DNA of 64,000 nucleotides from Sparassis latifolia (Eukaryota > Basidiomycota > Agaricomycetes > Polyporales > Sparassidaceae). The DNA is taken from assembly GCA_018466975.1 (NCBI GenBank), contig CM031562.1:930001-994000 (forward strand), read 5' to 3'. The first letter of the stretch is position 1; each line of letters opens with the position of its first letter. The notes beneath the pieces were generated by a model. It saw only the letters and a list, made by a program, of their open reading frames with translations. It searched no databases and had not been told where the DNA came from. Below, piece after piece: positions 36,394 through 47,749 of this stretch. The translations under genes were made by a program, and so were the position numbers.

Positions 36394-36876
36394 ATACTAT
36401 CATTGACCCGGTAGTGCAAGGTGTCTTGCACTTCTGTCACCATGCATTCAGACCGAGCCCGGGATTTTTCCTACATAATGTCTAACATATAAAGTATGTC
36501 TTCAGTACCTCTTGTATTTTTTTTTCTTGATGTTGTGTCATCTTGAGAGTAAGCGCGACGAAGAGAGTCATTTGCAAGGAAGAGCGCCCAATCGGTCACA
36601 GATCGTCACAAGTGCCGATATACCGTTGCCTTGTCTGTCCTCTGGTCGGAGCTCAAACTCCAGCGCTTCGTTGTCACGTCTAAAGCACGTCTGTCTTGCA
36701 AGTCGCAGAGCACATACTATTCTTCAAGGCGGTTTGCACTCAAATTGTATGTCTAAAATTCTAGGGACAATTGTAGCTACTCCGTATTTTTTTCGTGAAT
36801 TTTGGTGGAGTAGAATTCCCGGGAGACGGCATCTTGCACTACCAGGCCACTTTGCACTTCAGGGTCAATGATAGTA
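36394..36876. mobile_element. MITE-like element with ATACTATCATTGACCC termini
   Basis: Termini 36394-36409 and 36861-36876 are perfect 16-base inverted repeats (ATACTATCATTGACCC). Inside them, diverged arm sequence continues: AGTGCAA motifs on both sides and a CCCGGGA(A)TTTT block. If the element proper starts at CTATC, a TA dinucleotide flanks both ends, as in Tc1/mariner-type insertions. About 480 bases, no coding capacity. AT-richer than its surroundings, with a T9 run. Confidence 0.6.
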
Positions 36877-37086
36877 TGGAGAAGCCAATTTCCGGATTTT
36901 ATGTTTTTCCCTATAATTAAACTAGCGCCCAGGGGTGGTGTGACATCGAATACATGGAGCTGCTGATATTTCGCTGGACCTGAACACTTTCCTCAAAACC
37001 ACCTCTGGTATTGTTATCTGCATCGTGTACACTGTCCCAGCACACAGCCTGTATTGAACAGAAGTTATCCTAAACATTCTCTATTC

Positions 37087-39433
37087 ATGGCACCCGTCGA
37101 AACGGAGTACTATGACCTGGTGCGCAGCATAGTTTCGAGGCAGGAGCGACTCACGTTCATTTCTTTACGTATGTAACACTCGATTGCACCTCCTGTGCGG
37201 CGGCCTCTATGCAGCTCTGTGTGCCGACGGATGTCAATGATACCGATCTAAAGAAGGCTTACCGAAAGCAGGCCATCAAGGTGCGTGCTTGACCATGCAT
37301 CTCGCGATGTGTGTGCAGTATCACTGATGCAGAGCACCGCCTGAACCACACAATGACTGCAGTATCACCCGGACAAAAACCGATCACCAGATGCTGAGGA
37401 GAAGTTCAAGGATATCAGGTCCGCGTTTTCGTTGATGGGGCGCTCCATTGCTCACATACCCCTAGCAAGGCATATCAGGTGCTCTCTGATCCCGTAAGTA
37501 GGCAGGATTCGCCTCTCGCGAATGATCCTCTAACGTGCGCTCTTTTCCCAGAACTTGCGTACCGTCTACGACAAGAACGGCGCGAAGATGGTGCGTGTCC
37601 CCTGTACATTCCCCTTACGCGTCTCTGACAAGCTGGGTGGATAGCTCGACAAGGAGGGCGGGGTAGGCATGGAGGACGCGGCAGGCTTCTTCGCGAACGT
37701 ATTCGGTGGAGAGCGTTTCAACGACTACGTGAGCACCCCCTGCATCCGCGCTGCGCCACGAGCACCGATCCCCGTTCCAGATCGGCGAGATCTCGCTCAT
37801 GAAGGAGATGACGTCCGTCGCGACGACGATGATGACGGAAGAGGAGAAGGCAGAGATGGAGAAGGATATGAACGAGGCTGCCGGCAACCCAGCATCCGTT
37901 CAAGCGACGCCTGCCTCCTCCGGTGCTGCCACCCCCGCTGTCCCACAACCGCAAGGCGGCGCAATGCCGACGAATGGGCATAGTGCGACCGTGTCGCCCG
38001 CTCCCGGCTCCACCACGGAGCCCGAAGCGTCGAAGAGCCCTACATCGTCCCAGCTGAACCTGAAAGACCAGCGCGACAGGGACACACACAACAAGAAGAG
38101 GTCGAAGCTCACGCCAGAGCAGAAGAAGAAGCTGCAGGAGATTGACGACGAGCGCAGGAAAAATATGCAGGAGCGAGTGTCCACGTTGAGCACGAAACTG
38201 ATCGAGCGGCTGCGTCCGTTCGTGGATGCCAAACGACCCGGTGACAAGGACGATCCTGAGACGCAAGCCTTTGAGGACAAGATGCGGAGAGAAGCCGAAG
38301 ATATGAAGCTTGAGAGCTTTGGGGTTGAGGTAACGTTCAGAGCGGTGTTATAACTGGTTCTAATCCACTCAAATATCTTGGCCAGCTTCTGCATACAATC
38401 GGCAACGTGTATATAATGAAAGCAACCTCGTTCCTCAAGTCTCGGAAATTTCTTGGAATGTGAGTGTCGGTCCTGGTCGTCGCCGCTCCTGTTGACCGGT
38501 CCGCTTGCAGTCCAGGATTTTTCTCTCGGCTCAAGGAGAAGGGTGCGGTTGCTAAAGATGCCTGGGGTGTCATTGGCAGCGCGTGAGTTTCCGTTTGTGG
38601 TTTCATGATTGCTCATGTAACCGATTTCGTTAGCATCGGTGTTCAGCAGGTGATGCAGGTCAATATGATTTTAAGCTCGTGAAAGTATGGAAAATTAATG
38701 CTGCAGCTTTTTTCTGCAGGAGATGGAGAAACTTCAAGCGAGAGGCGAATTGCGCGAGGAGGAGCTCCGTGCGCTCGAGGAGGATGTCACAGGGAAGGTA
38801 TATCTCCTTATTACCCAAGATCCTAATTCATGTGAATTCACTTTTTCGGCTTGATAAAAATACAGATCATGCTAGCGTCGTGGCGGGGCACGCGCTTTGA
38901 GGTCACTCAGGTGCTACGAGAGGTCAGTCAGGATGTAATTGTGTTCCTCTGCTGTATAACCTTAGTAATACATTCGTGCAGGTTGTAGACAATGTGTTGA
39001 AAGACCCTAAAGCGTCTGACGTTGTGCTGTACAATAGAGCAAAGGTCCGTTTCTCATGCGATACCGCGCCTGGGGCTACGGCCGTATGACGTTCCTAATC
39101 TTGCGATATCACAGGGGTTACTCCTAGCAGGAGCTATCTTCAAGTCAACAGTACCGGACGAGTCCGATGAGGACCGCAGGGAACTCGAACGGTTCGTGCG
39201 CAACAACTTTGCGTGATCCCCAGTTTCTCATCCAATGCTTCTACGTTTGCAGTATGGTTGCAGAGGCAGCTGCGGGTAAATCGAAACACCAACAGCTGCA
39301 GGCACAGGCGCGCGCCGCCGCAAGGGCCAAACGGCATGCAGAGGCAGCCGCACAGGGAGCATCGACTCCGAAGGAGAGGGAGAACATCGGGTTGAACGAG
39401 AAGGCGGATGCTGCGCAGGAGGCTGCAAGTTAG
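37087..39433 (+). CDS. DnaJ (Hsp40) co-chaperone with X domain, CAJ1/DJP1-like
   Basis: Fifteen exons (37087-37119, 37215-37280, 37363-37418, 37466-37493, 37552-37590, 37645-37728, 37781-38329, 38386-38459, 38511-38582, 38634-38658, 38720-38797, 38866-38922, 38982-39044, 39115-39191, 39253-39433) give 493 residues. The J domain spans residues 1-70: LKKAYRKQAIKYHPDKN with the HPD triad that stimulates Hsp70 ATPase, then AYQVLSDPNLRTVYDKNG. A linker rich in Ala/Pro/Ser and a basic coil (KLTPEQKKKLQEID) follow. The DnaJ-X region runs from about residue 230 on (LLHTIGNVYIMKA, SRLKEKGAVAKDAWGVIG, WRGTRFEVTQVLREVVDNVL). Yeast Caj1 and Djp1 share this layout; Djp1 acts in peroxisomal import. The C-terminus is an Ala/Gln-rich coil. 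A decayed copy of its 3' third lies at 42222-42750. Confidence 0.85.
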
Positions 39434-40048
39434 GCCTAATCCAGATGAGTCTGTTGATCTGGTCGAATGATCATGTAGCTGCAGTTGGGGCATCTAATGG
39501 GTGCAGTGGTATGGGCTTCGCTTTGCTGTTCAGTGGTGCTGATATTTACACGATGTTACACTAGTCGATCTTACATATATCTGCGCTTTGGTTACGTGTG
39601 TCTAATTGCAGACTGTGGTGTCTCTGTCCGTGCACGTAATCACCATGGGACCGGATATCTCCCGCGGCTCTGCCAACACCACCATGACTCTTCGGTGCCC
39701 ACTCGCTCTTACGAGGCCGTCTCTGCGACCAAGCTTGATCTCCACCTTGAATCTGCGAGGTCTGTCGTCCATGGCGTCTCCCAAGGGGTTTTATTTTGAA
39801 GAACTATTTCTGAGCTCTTCGACATCACCAGGATATGCGTATCCACAATGTATGAATCTACAAGTGCCCGTGCTGATTTATTATCGCTTTTACATCAGTG
39901 TCGAGGTTAATGTCCGCTGCCTTCTCCCACTCTCGACGCTGCACCGCCCGTTTAACCTATACAGAAGTATAGGCAGGTAACTGTGGTCTCTGGAAGAATA
40001 GAGGAACAAGAGCTGACATGATACGTCTCTGCCTTTCCCACATGCACT
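39434..40048. other. intergenic
   Basis: 3' flank of the DnaJ gene and of the converging F-box relic. No exon supported. Confidence 0.45.
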
Positions 40049-41312
40049 TCAGCCATCGTCGATGAGTGTATTCCCGGACGGCGAGAATAGAGTTACTACC
40101 AAAAAAATCCGGCAAATGTCAATGCGTCCTTCTTTGTATGAGCATAGAGTGAACGTGCGCGCCATCGAGCTTATCCAGCTGCAGGAACGTGTGGACGCGC
40201 ACATCCATGTGCGTTGGGACTGGCTGGATATGATGTCCTCCCGCAGGCCCGCCACCAAGATGAATCCTCCCCCATGCAAGGCACATCGCCGATCCTGCGG
40301 GCAATAGCGATGCAGCACGGGGAGAGGTATGTTTTCCTGGATCAGCGCTGGTGTCAAAACATGTGGATGTACACCGCAGTGATGGAGTCTCACCAGCCAT
40401 TGTCCGAGATGCCTTCCACGAGTTGGCGTCCAGCCAAGGTCGAGATGTCCCAGTCTTACGGTGCTAGCTGCCACTAAGGGATTCCAAAACTCCCAGTCTA
40501 AAGACGACCCGACTGTCATCGACAACACACAGGGTATTGTCTCTCGAACGATGTTAACCATATAAATCTGTTCTTCGGAGTCGACTTCGTAGCAATTACC
40601 AAATTCAAGTTCCAAAGAGTGAACAGGACAGGTTATTATCCAGATACCATCCTAAACATAACTAGCCCCAGTGTGGAAATAATTCAAGCTCTTCCATTAG
40701 GGAAGGCGCGAGCGAAACCAGCCACCGATGAATCGCTATGTTCGACCTGTAAACCACGGACGCTTAGCCACTGTCATTGCTCATCCCTGGGTGTCCCCTC
40801 CTTATAAAGTAGATGGGCGTAGGTAAATCGCAGAACCTGCTGGTTCTGAAGAGATAATATGAACGGAAAGATTCGAGATGATGAGGGATATCTGCCTGAT
40901 GCAGCACCAGCACCTCCAGGTTGGGAGGCGCAGCGATGGGATCTCCAATGAAGAATTCGTATAGTATAAGTTCTTCGATGCAGTGGATGGAGAGATATCG
41001 AAGACGAGATGCACGTTCGAGCTGTACAAGAACACCAGAAAATTTTGCCGCCCGCGGGAGGTCCACCATGTATACATGGTTTATACCGTATGCAAAAATG
41101 GTCACGTCAAGCCTGGAACGTTGCAAAAGTGTCGCCAAGCATATGTTCGCAGAACTTGCGAAGTTGCTTCGGAGACGTCAGCCTGGCCCATGAGAGTGCG
41201 TGCTGCTTCGCCATCGAATGGGTTTTCTGAGGAAAAATTCAAGGGAATCTTCTGTCAGAAGCAAGCATGAACTCATGGAGAGGATATCGAGGTTTAAGTT
41301 GAGAAAGTTCAT
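40049..41312 (-). pseudogene. degenerate LRR-like F-box family copy
   Basis: Begins at ATG 41312 with NLNLDILSM, matching the F-box start of the family, then loses frame. Recognisable later blocks on the minus strand include a SIHCIEEL-type leucine-rich stretch (about 41000-40960), GDPIAAPPNLEVLVLHQAD, and VRETIPCVLSMTVGSSLDWEFWNPL. The terminal intron's donor site reads GC where relatives have GT, and its acceptor reads CG instead of AG. Several stops and shifts interrupt the rest. Together with the copies at 1-499, 20284-21485 and 46235-47749 this is a dispersed family. Confidence 0.7.
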
Positions 41313-41838
41313 GTTAGTCCAGGTAATACTTTATGGTAGAGTGTGTGTTTGCGAGCCACCGCTGTGACTGGTCACATGCAATGTGACAAGACGCGGAGTG
41401 TCACGCTGGTGCAGTGAGCGCTCATCCTCATCTTTTGTTCGCACCGAGTTCACACGAAACGCGGGTATCTATCAGTGGCGGGCGTCAGGACAGACACAGT
41501 CTCCTTGGTCAGTTACTGGGAGAAACGACAATTAAATCTATATTCTTCGCGGTTGAAACAAGGACAGTACTGCTGGCAGCTTTGGCATGTCTCTTTACCA
41601 TGGAAAACAATGAATCCTTATTCCAACACAAGCGCAAACCACCAAACTTGGTACTAGTCCCTGCTATCTCTGTTGCACCGCCGTCTATCCATTCTCACCA
41701 ACCCGCAATACTCACAGCTAAATATCGGGCCGATCTTCACAGGAACGCACGAAAGTTTGAACCTTAAAGCGTCTTCCATGCAGTCGTATATTGGTTTCCT
41801 CATATACGAAACAGGGGCTATCTCTCAATCGTTTCATT
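41313..41838. other. intergenic between relics
   Basis: The portion at about 41340-41410 resembles the 5' flank of the family copy near 47860-47900 (GCTGTGAC, TTACATGCAA-type blocks), showing that the duplication included upstream DNA. Nothing else recognised. Confidence 0.4.
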
Positions 41839-42025
41839 ATGAGTTCTCTCATCCTGTATCTCTCGCTGGCAATTGCTGTCTTCTGGGCTTTTTCTACTCA
41901 CAAGCGGCGACCTGTCCTTCCTCATCCCCCGGGTCAGCTTGTAGTCCCAACCATAGGACCTCTTAGTGTGCCCCCAGTTGCTCACCAGGCTAACACAATG
42001 CAGAAGCGAGCTGATGAATGTGGCC
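41839..42025 (+). pseudogene. P450 first-exon relic
   Basis: Reads as a P450 N-terminus: hydrophobic anchor (MSSLILYLSLAIAVFWAF), a basic stop (THKRRP), a Pro-rich hinge (LPHPPGQ), then a HQANTMQKRADECG segment. Its length is about the same as exon 1 of the two intact P450s, but the sequence belongs to a different P450 group. The following donor site is absent and no later P450 exons occur. Confidence 0.65.
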
Positions 42026-42221
42026 GGCAGTAGAGGTCACAAACGTTGACTGCGTGCTCGAGAGTCGCCGTATCCGTTCTCGAAGGTCGTATATTCCATT
42101 TGCACGCCCTCTGCCAGCTAACCTTTGCATCAGACACCTCTTCCGGCGCACAATTTACCTCTTATAGAAAGAGATTTTGGTCTATGGTAGCGGGGCCGAT
42201 GGTATGTAATCGCGTCCACGC

Positions 42222-42750
42222 CGTTAGCGTCGTAATGCAACAAGTGATGCAGGTCAATATGAGTTCAATCTCTCCGTGAGCTCGTAGACAATGTGTTGAA
42301 GGAGCCTGCAGTGTCTAACGTTACGCCGTACAACAGGGCAGAGGTCAGCCGCTCACGGAAAGCCAGTTTGCATACTCAGGACCGAGTGCTAACTCGTTAC
42401 TCTTGCAATACCTCAGGGTTTATTCTTAGCTGGCGCGACTTTGAAGTCGACCGTACTAATATTTGACGAGTGAGACGAAGCGCAGGGAACTCTAATGGTT
42501 CGTGTCCAGTGTCCAGACAGCTTTCCCAGCTATCCCCGTTTCTCATTCAGCGTTCTACACTTGCAGCGAGGCCTCAGAGGCGGCTGCGGGTAAACTGACA
42601 CCAACTGCAGTCACAAGCGCACGCCCCAGCACAGGCAGCCAGAGGTGGCATCGCACGGGACATCGACGCCGCACTGGAAGAACAGTTTGCACGAGAAGCC
42701 AGCTCAGGCCGCTCAGGCGGCTGCAAGTTAAGCCCAATTCAGCTGGGTTC
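42222..42750 (+). pseudogene. relic of the 3' third of the DnaJ-X gene
   Basis: Aligns with 38630-39440 of the intact DnaJ gene: CAACAAGTGATGCAGGTCAATATGA (exon 10 and its donor), then GTAGACAATGTGTTGAA (exon 13), GGTTTATTCTTAGCTGG (exon 14) and the final Ala-rich coil to GCTGCAAGTTAAG. Exons 11 and 12 are missing, and substitutions create stops. Introns are retained, so copying was at DNA level. It lies about 3 kb downstream of its source in the same orientation. Confidence 0.75.
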
Positions 42751-42927
42751 GATAATATGCTAGTATAGCATGTCACGGTACACATATATCAGCATAATCA
42801 GGGACAGATTTCTACTCAAAGAGAATCGAGGGAAAAGAGGAACACATCGTACCACTAGAACATAAGATAAGGTGTTGTGCGTACTAGAAAGACTGAGAAT
42901 CACTGGGCTTGAGATGTCAGTGACCAC

Positions 42928-44249
42928 CTACAAAGGGACCCAATGATCTGTCGCAACGACAGGAGAACTGTACTGGAAGTTCAGTACTCCCCTCTGCACC
43001 CGCCCGGGGAGCAGTCGTTTCAGCAGTTGCCAACATTCCACCATCTCGTTCTGAGGCGGGATCCGATTGTCCTGAACGCACAAGCCGACCATCTCCAGCT
43101 TTCGGAACCTGCTTAGCACCATCTCCATTCGTTTCCAATCCACCGCCTTCAGATCAGAGAGGCTGTTATTGACACGGAAGCGGAAGGTGAGCAGCGAAAG
43201 CGAGCTGGGGTTCACGGTGCAGAGTAAATTGAGGTATGAAGTTGATGTATTGTGAAAAAATTTCGGTCCAACGTACATCCCGTGAATGGCTTCGAGAGAT
43301 GGGCAATCTGTGAGATTCAGTTTCTTCCAATCAAACACATCAGCTGCAAAAAGAATAGTCGGCATTCCTGACAAAAACAGAGCTAAACCCAATCTCCAAT
43401 GAACTCACCTGACCAATTAAGGGAGGATATGTCAAGACACAAAGTGCGGAAATTCGCGCCGGTCGCTTTGATCAATGCTCCGAGTGCGGTGATGTCTCCC
43501 AAGCACTCAATGCGCAGATCCAGCCTTTGTAGCGTCTGGACGGAAGGTGTCTTGCGCATGATATCGCATAAGAGCAAGCAGCCCAAAGTGCAGTTCCGCA
43601 CAACCAACGTCTGGACTCGCAGATGGGGTGGGAGGACCTGAGAGACCTTGTTGAGCGTTTCTTCTACACGCGTTTCGCTCTCCTCCAAGTACCAGTATGA
43701 GGACTTTATGGTCTTCACTTCCAGATGTTGGATGTCAGAAAAAGGGCGTAGTATGCTGAGAAGGTCGTCCACCAGATTGTTCCTGCAGCAAATTCTGTCT
43801 AAGCGCAGTGTGTCCAAGCTGATAGGAGTTACTGATTTCCCCCGATTGCAGTATCTGCCATCCAATACCACTCCACAAATCTCCACTGTCTGGAGGCGAG
43901 GCAATTGCGAGATGAGTCGAACTACGTCCTGCGTGGAGACCTTGGGGGAATAAATGGGGGGCCTGAGCTCCGTTCTGGCCGCGCTATCCGACGCCAAAAT
44001 GCGCAATTCATGGATATTTGGCAGAATACCCTTCGCGTGACGCTTGCTAAATATGCGCGACAAGTTAGAGGCTCCGCGACCCTCGATGCTTTCTCTCGTG
44101 CGAACTGTGTGGAATAAATGATAGCGGGTTGATTGGAGCCATGCACGGCAGACGAGAGAGCATGCTTCGAGGGCGGGTTCGTTATCATACAAGTAATCAA
44201 TCACCATGTCACATAGCTCCGGAGGAAATGTCGGGGCGTGGGGTATCAT
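42928..44249 (-). CDS. F-box protein with leucine-rich region
   Basis: Two exons (44249-43409, 43343-42928; 65-base intron with GTGAGT donor and TTTTTGCAG acceptor) give 418 residues. The N-terminal F-box reads FPPELCDMVIDYLYDN, EACSLVCRAWLQSTRYHLFHTV. Leucine-rich segments follow (ISQLPRLQTVEICGVVLDG, LDTLRLDRICCRN, QTLQRLDLRIECLGD), as in agaricomycete F-box/LRR proteins that act as SCF ubiquitin-ligase adaptors. It is not close to the dispersed family around it. Intact. Confidence 0.8.
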
Positions 44250-46234
44250 CGTCGAGAGTGACTATCGGGCAGTGTCAGTATTACGAGGGATAGAAAGCCG
44301 CTGAACGAATCACCGTATATTCATAATCTCTATCGATTTGAAGCAAGTAAACAAGCTCCAGACACTTTTGGACACACCACGGTGCCAAGTCTACGACGCG
44401 ACGTAGGCCTCGAAAGATGGCACACATCTCAAATCCTATCCAATTTCGATTCACCAGATGTGTGCCTTTTTCATGTATCCTTCAGCTTCGCCTGGCTTCA
44501 CTTTGCATGCAAAAGAGTTACTCACAGGATACTTATGAGAATCTGTCTTCAAATTCGGCGCGGTATCAGAGAGCTTGAGGTTGGTTTTGCAGCAGCCGAA
44601 AAGCAGAATTACGTCGCAGAATGTTGTACGCAGTGGTGGACTACAGGTGAAACGGGTGCTTGAAGGTCGACTTTCGGCGCAACAACTTACTTTTATGTGA
44701 TTCGGTTGAAAAAAAGGACAACAAGGGCCAGGGAACTGACAACACTGTCTCCACCGAGGCCTTCCGCGGAATGGAAAAACAAAAGGACAGGATTATTTGA
44801 GAGCACTGATAGGGTACGTTTGTCAACCCGCTTAATTGTTACAGTGGTATTTGGTCGCGATGGGACTTGTGGGTCCAGCCACATGAGCACGCACCTCGAG
44901 AACCACATAGTTTCAAAAGTTCCGTAGCGACAGCCAAAACCGTAGAAGAGATGAAAAAGATGAGGTGGGGGCGCTGTGCAAGTCATAAGTATCGCCGCCA
45001 TTCCTGATTTCCAGCTTTCACTGGGTTTCTTTGCGCACCAACGCAGACTGGATAGACTAGGACGGTACATCAAGAGACTTTTTCGCAGGCGGGGTTCTGA
45101 CCTGCAGTGGAGCTGAGACATGACCGGTAATTTCGTGATTTTATTGTGTCTTCTCCGCTCATAGAAATCGAGATTGCATCGAATGTCCTCTGCGGAGCCG
45201 CGATGACAGACTTTGTGTGGACACACACGCCCGGATGTCTCTCGCGGGCTGTCCGAATATCGAATTTCGGCCGCAGATAGCAGACGGACAGAGAGGATAC
45301 GAAAGCGGAGGCACACGTGCGTTATCGACAGCGTGAGGCCGGTCACCGGATGCCTGAATATCAAGTTTTGTCGGCGGGGACATCAAGGGCGTAGGCCTTG
45401 TCGCTGGACGCGCGGGAGGAGAGACGGCAGCAAAGGCAGGTGCCATGGCGGTGTGCGGCAGGCCGTTCTCGGGTCGAAATCCCAATTTTCGACCGCAGGC
45501 GGAGCCACGCGACGAGGCCTTGGTGCCGCACATCGGGTTCCATTCAGATGGGACGGTTGTTTTCTGAGTGAGCACGAGGAACGAGCGCGAACACAGAATT
45601 TCGTCTATGTTCGGATTAGGCAGTTGTGGCGCGGCATCTTTTCTTGCCTTCCGCCACGACTGGCGTTCTCGCTGCTCGATATCGAAGCAGTTTAAGCTTT
45701 CATTTTCACCCACCCACCACTCCCTCTGTCAGCCTGTGCTCTCCTCACGCAATTTCCATTGGGCAAGTATATTTTATTCCGTGACTCGACGCAGCTTGTT
45801 CGCGACCAGAGTCGGGCTCCAAGCCTGAGCTGTATAGGGCCCACCCACCCTATCACAGCTCATCTCGGACTTCCTCTGTCTAGGTCCGGACAGTTGTTTC
45901 CGGTCGAAAAACCCTGCGGGTTTTTTCCCACTCTCTGTGCCCCACGTGCGCGTGCAGTCGTTGTAGCTTAGCACATGCCGCATCTTATAATGACATCCTC
46001 AGACACACTGACATGACTCACATAGAGTGGAGACACAGCTGCCATCCAGGTAAGTCAGTCCGGATGCGTGACACCATGAACCGACATTACCTAATGCAGC
46101 CCACGGCGTCTACCTCCATCTGTGTAGGCAACACTCAAAGGAGCCAGCGAACTGGGCTAATTACCGACTCGATATGACTGCATCGAGCCGGCGTCGACAC
46201 GTTGCCGCCTGTGTCAAATGTGTCAATTTACATT
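44250..46234. other. 2-kb gene-poor stretch
   Basis: Open frames of up to 223 codons exist on the minus strand, but they have no motif, no splice support, and composition like random sequence. At 45235-45520 a short motif recurs loosely (CCGAATATCGAATTTCGG, CCTGAATATCAAGTTTTG, GGTCGAAATCCCAATTTTCG), the last forming a hairpin; this could be an old repeat. No gene is called. Confidence 0.4.
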
Positions 46235-47749
46235 TCACTCCTCGTTTACGCATACTGTCTCCGAGGGTAAGGGAAGTGTTTCTGCAATAGGAATAACGAA
46301 CGTGAGTGTGCTGGTATCAACGGACAAACCACACCACGTACCATCGAGCCTATCAAGCGAGTCCATGTCACCGGCGTGTAAGTACGCATGGACGCGCACG
46401 CCCACATGCGTTGGGAGTGCCTGGAGACGACGCTCCTGCGCGGGCCCTGAGATACGCGACCACGACGATTCCTCCGCCATGCATGGCAGATCACCGATCT
46501 TGCGGGCGATAGCGATGTAGCGCAGGGAGTGGATACAAGTAGCAAGGCGCAAGGGCCAACGAACAGTGATGGCAGCTCTGGAGAGGACTGGCTTGTTGTT
46601 CCGGGAAGCGATGCACACTCGAATACAAATTATGGCGAGCTTGTTCAGTATCGGAGGTATCTTTTCCTGTTTCAGTGTTGGTGTCAAAACTTGTAGATGT
46701 TCTCCAGAGTGAGAGAATCTCACCAGCCACTGTGCGAGATGCGTTCCACGCTTTCGACGCGTCAAGTCGAGAGTGAGATCGAGATATCTGAGTCTTGCGG
46801 CACCAGCTGTCATCAATGAATTCCAAAACTCAGAGTCCAAGGACCATCTGATTGTCACTGACAATATGCAGGGTGTGGTATCTCGCACGGTGCTGACCAT
46901 GCGAATCTGCTTCAGGGAGTATCTTTCGAATTCCAACGAATGAACAGGACAGGATATCCTCCACTCATTGCTCTGCAAACCACATCCGATGTAGACGTAA
47001 TCCAAGCTGTCCCAGCACTGCGTCTCCGGCTCCTCGTTGTAACCTACTCCCCAGAGGCTGAGTTTCCGGACACAGGGGAAAGCACGTACGAATTGGGCCA
47101 TCGACAGTTGACTCTGGATCAACTGAAGATCGCGGACGGCTGGCCATTGCCATTGCTCATCCCATGGAATGTCAAACTCTTCAAATCGGCAAGATTCGGA
47201 TAATCGCAGGACTTGCAGGTTTCGAAAAGGGAGGATGAACGGAAGGATTTGAGGCGGAGTGAATTGATCATATTCACTGTGGTATAGGACGAGTTTACGG
47301 AGCCCGCTTTGCAGCATTCTCACCATATCCAGGGCTTGAGAATCTGCCTGATGCAGCTCCAACTCCTCGAGGTTGGGAAGCGAAGCAATAGCGTCTCCAA
47401 TGGGGGATCCATGCAGTAGCAGCCATTCAACACAGTGGATAGAAAAGAACTCAAGGTGGGATGCATGCATGATTAACTCCGCGAGACGAGGAACATCCGA
47501 AAAGAGGCCACGGGTGGCAATTCTGATTTCGTCGTTCACGCCAAATGCTGACATGGCAACATCAAGCTTCCGCAACCAATTCCAGCAACTTGGAGCCCCA
47601 CCGAGCATCAAGTCGCAGAACTTGCTAAGTTGCTTTGGAGACGTCAACTTGACTGACGAGAGTGCGTGCTGTTTCGCAAACAAATGAACTTCTCGACTTG
47701 TGAGGGAAAGAGCAAGGGCATCTTTTGTCGAAAGCAGAGAGATGATCAT
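46235..47749 (-). CDS. LRR-like F-box family protein, most complete copy
   Basis: A long frame of 504 codons. It starts within an F-box core (MIISLLSTKDALALSLTSRE), whose upstream residues (LDIDILF) are also present but have no in-frame ATG; the ATG at 47783, where relatives start, is one base out of phase. Leucine-rich segments follow (PNLEELELHQAD, FRNLQVLRLSES, DEQWQWPAVRDLQL, VRKLSLWGV), then the HVGVRVHAYLHAGDMDSL tail. A 60-base GT-AG intron (46341-46282, GTACGT donor, TTGCAG acceptor) lies in frame without a stop. The same intron position in the 1-499 copy, where readthrough would stop, argues that it is spliced, giving about 484 residues. Likely an SCF adaptor; target unknown. It may itself be newly damaged at its 5' end. 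Confidence 0.65.
   Translation of the reverse strand: MIISLLSTKDALALSLTSREVHLFAKQHALSSVKLTSPKQLSKFCDLMLGGAPSCWNWLRKLDVAMSAFGVNDEIRIATRGLFSDVPRLAELIMHASHLEFFSIHCVEWLLLHGSPIGDAIASLPNLEELELHQADSQALDMVRMLQSGLRKLVLYHSEYDQFTPPQILPFILPFRNLQVLRLSESCRFEEFDIPWDEQWQWPAVRDLQLIQSQLSMAQFVRAFPCVRKLSLWGVGYNEEPETQCWDSLDYVYIGCGLQSNEWRISCPVHSLEFERYSLKQIRMVSTVRDTTPCILSVTIRWSLDSEFWNSLMTAGAARLRYLDLTLDLTRRKRGTHLAQWLVRFSHSGEHLQVLTPTLKQEKIPPILNKLAIICIRVCIASRNNKPVLSRAAITVRWPLRLATCIHSLRYIAIARKIGDLPCMAEESSWSRISGPAQERRLQALPTHVGVRVHAYLHAGDMDSLDRLDGTWCGLSVDTSTLTFVIPIAETLPLPSETVCVNEE

Noticed and set aside
44693..45713. Long minus-strand open frames (223 and 184 codons)
   Set aside because: No recognisable domain, no start or splice support, Arg/Ser/Pro-heavy composition as expected from out-of-frame GC-rich DNA, and stronger frames on neither strand.
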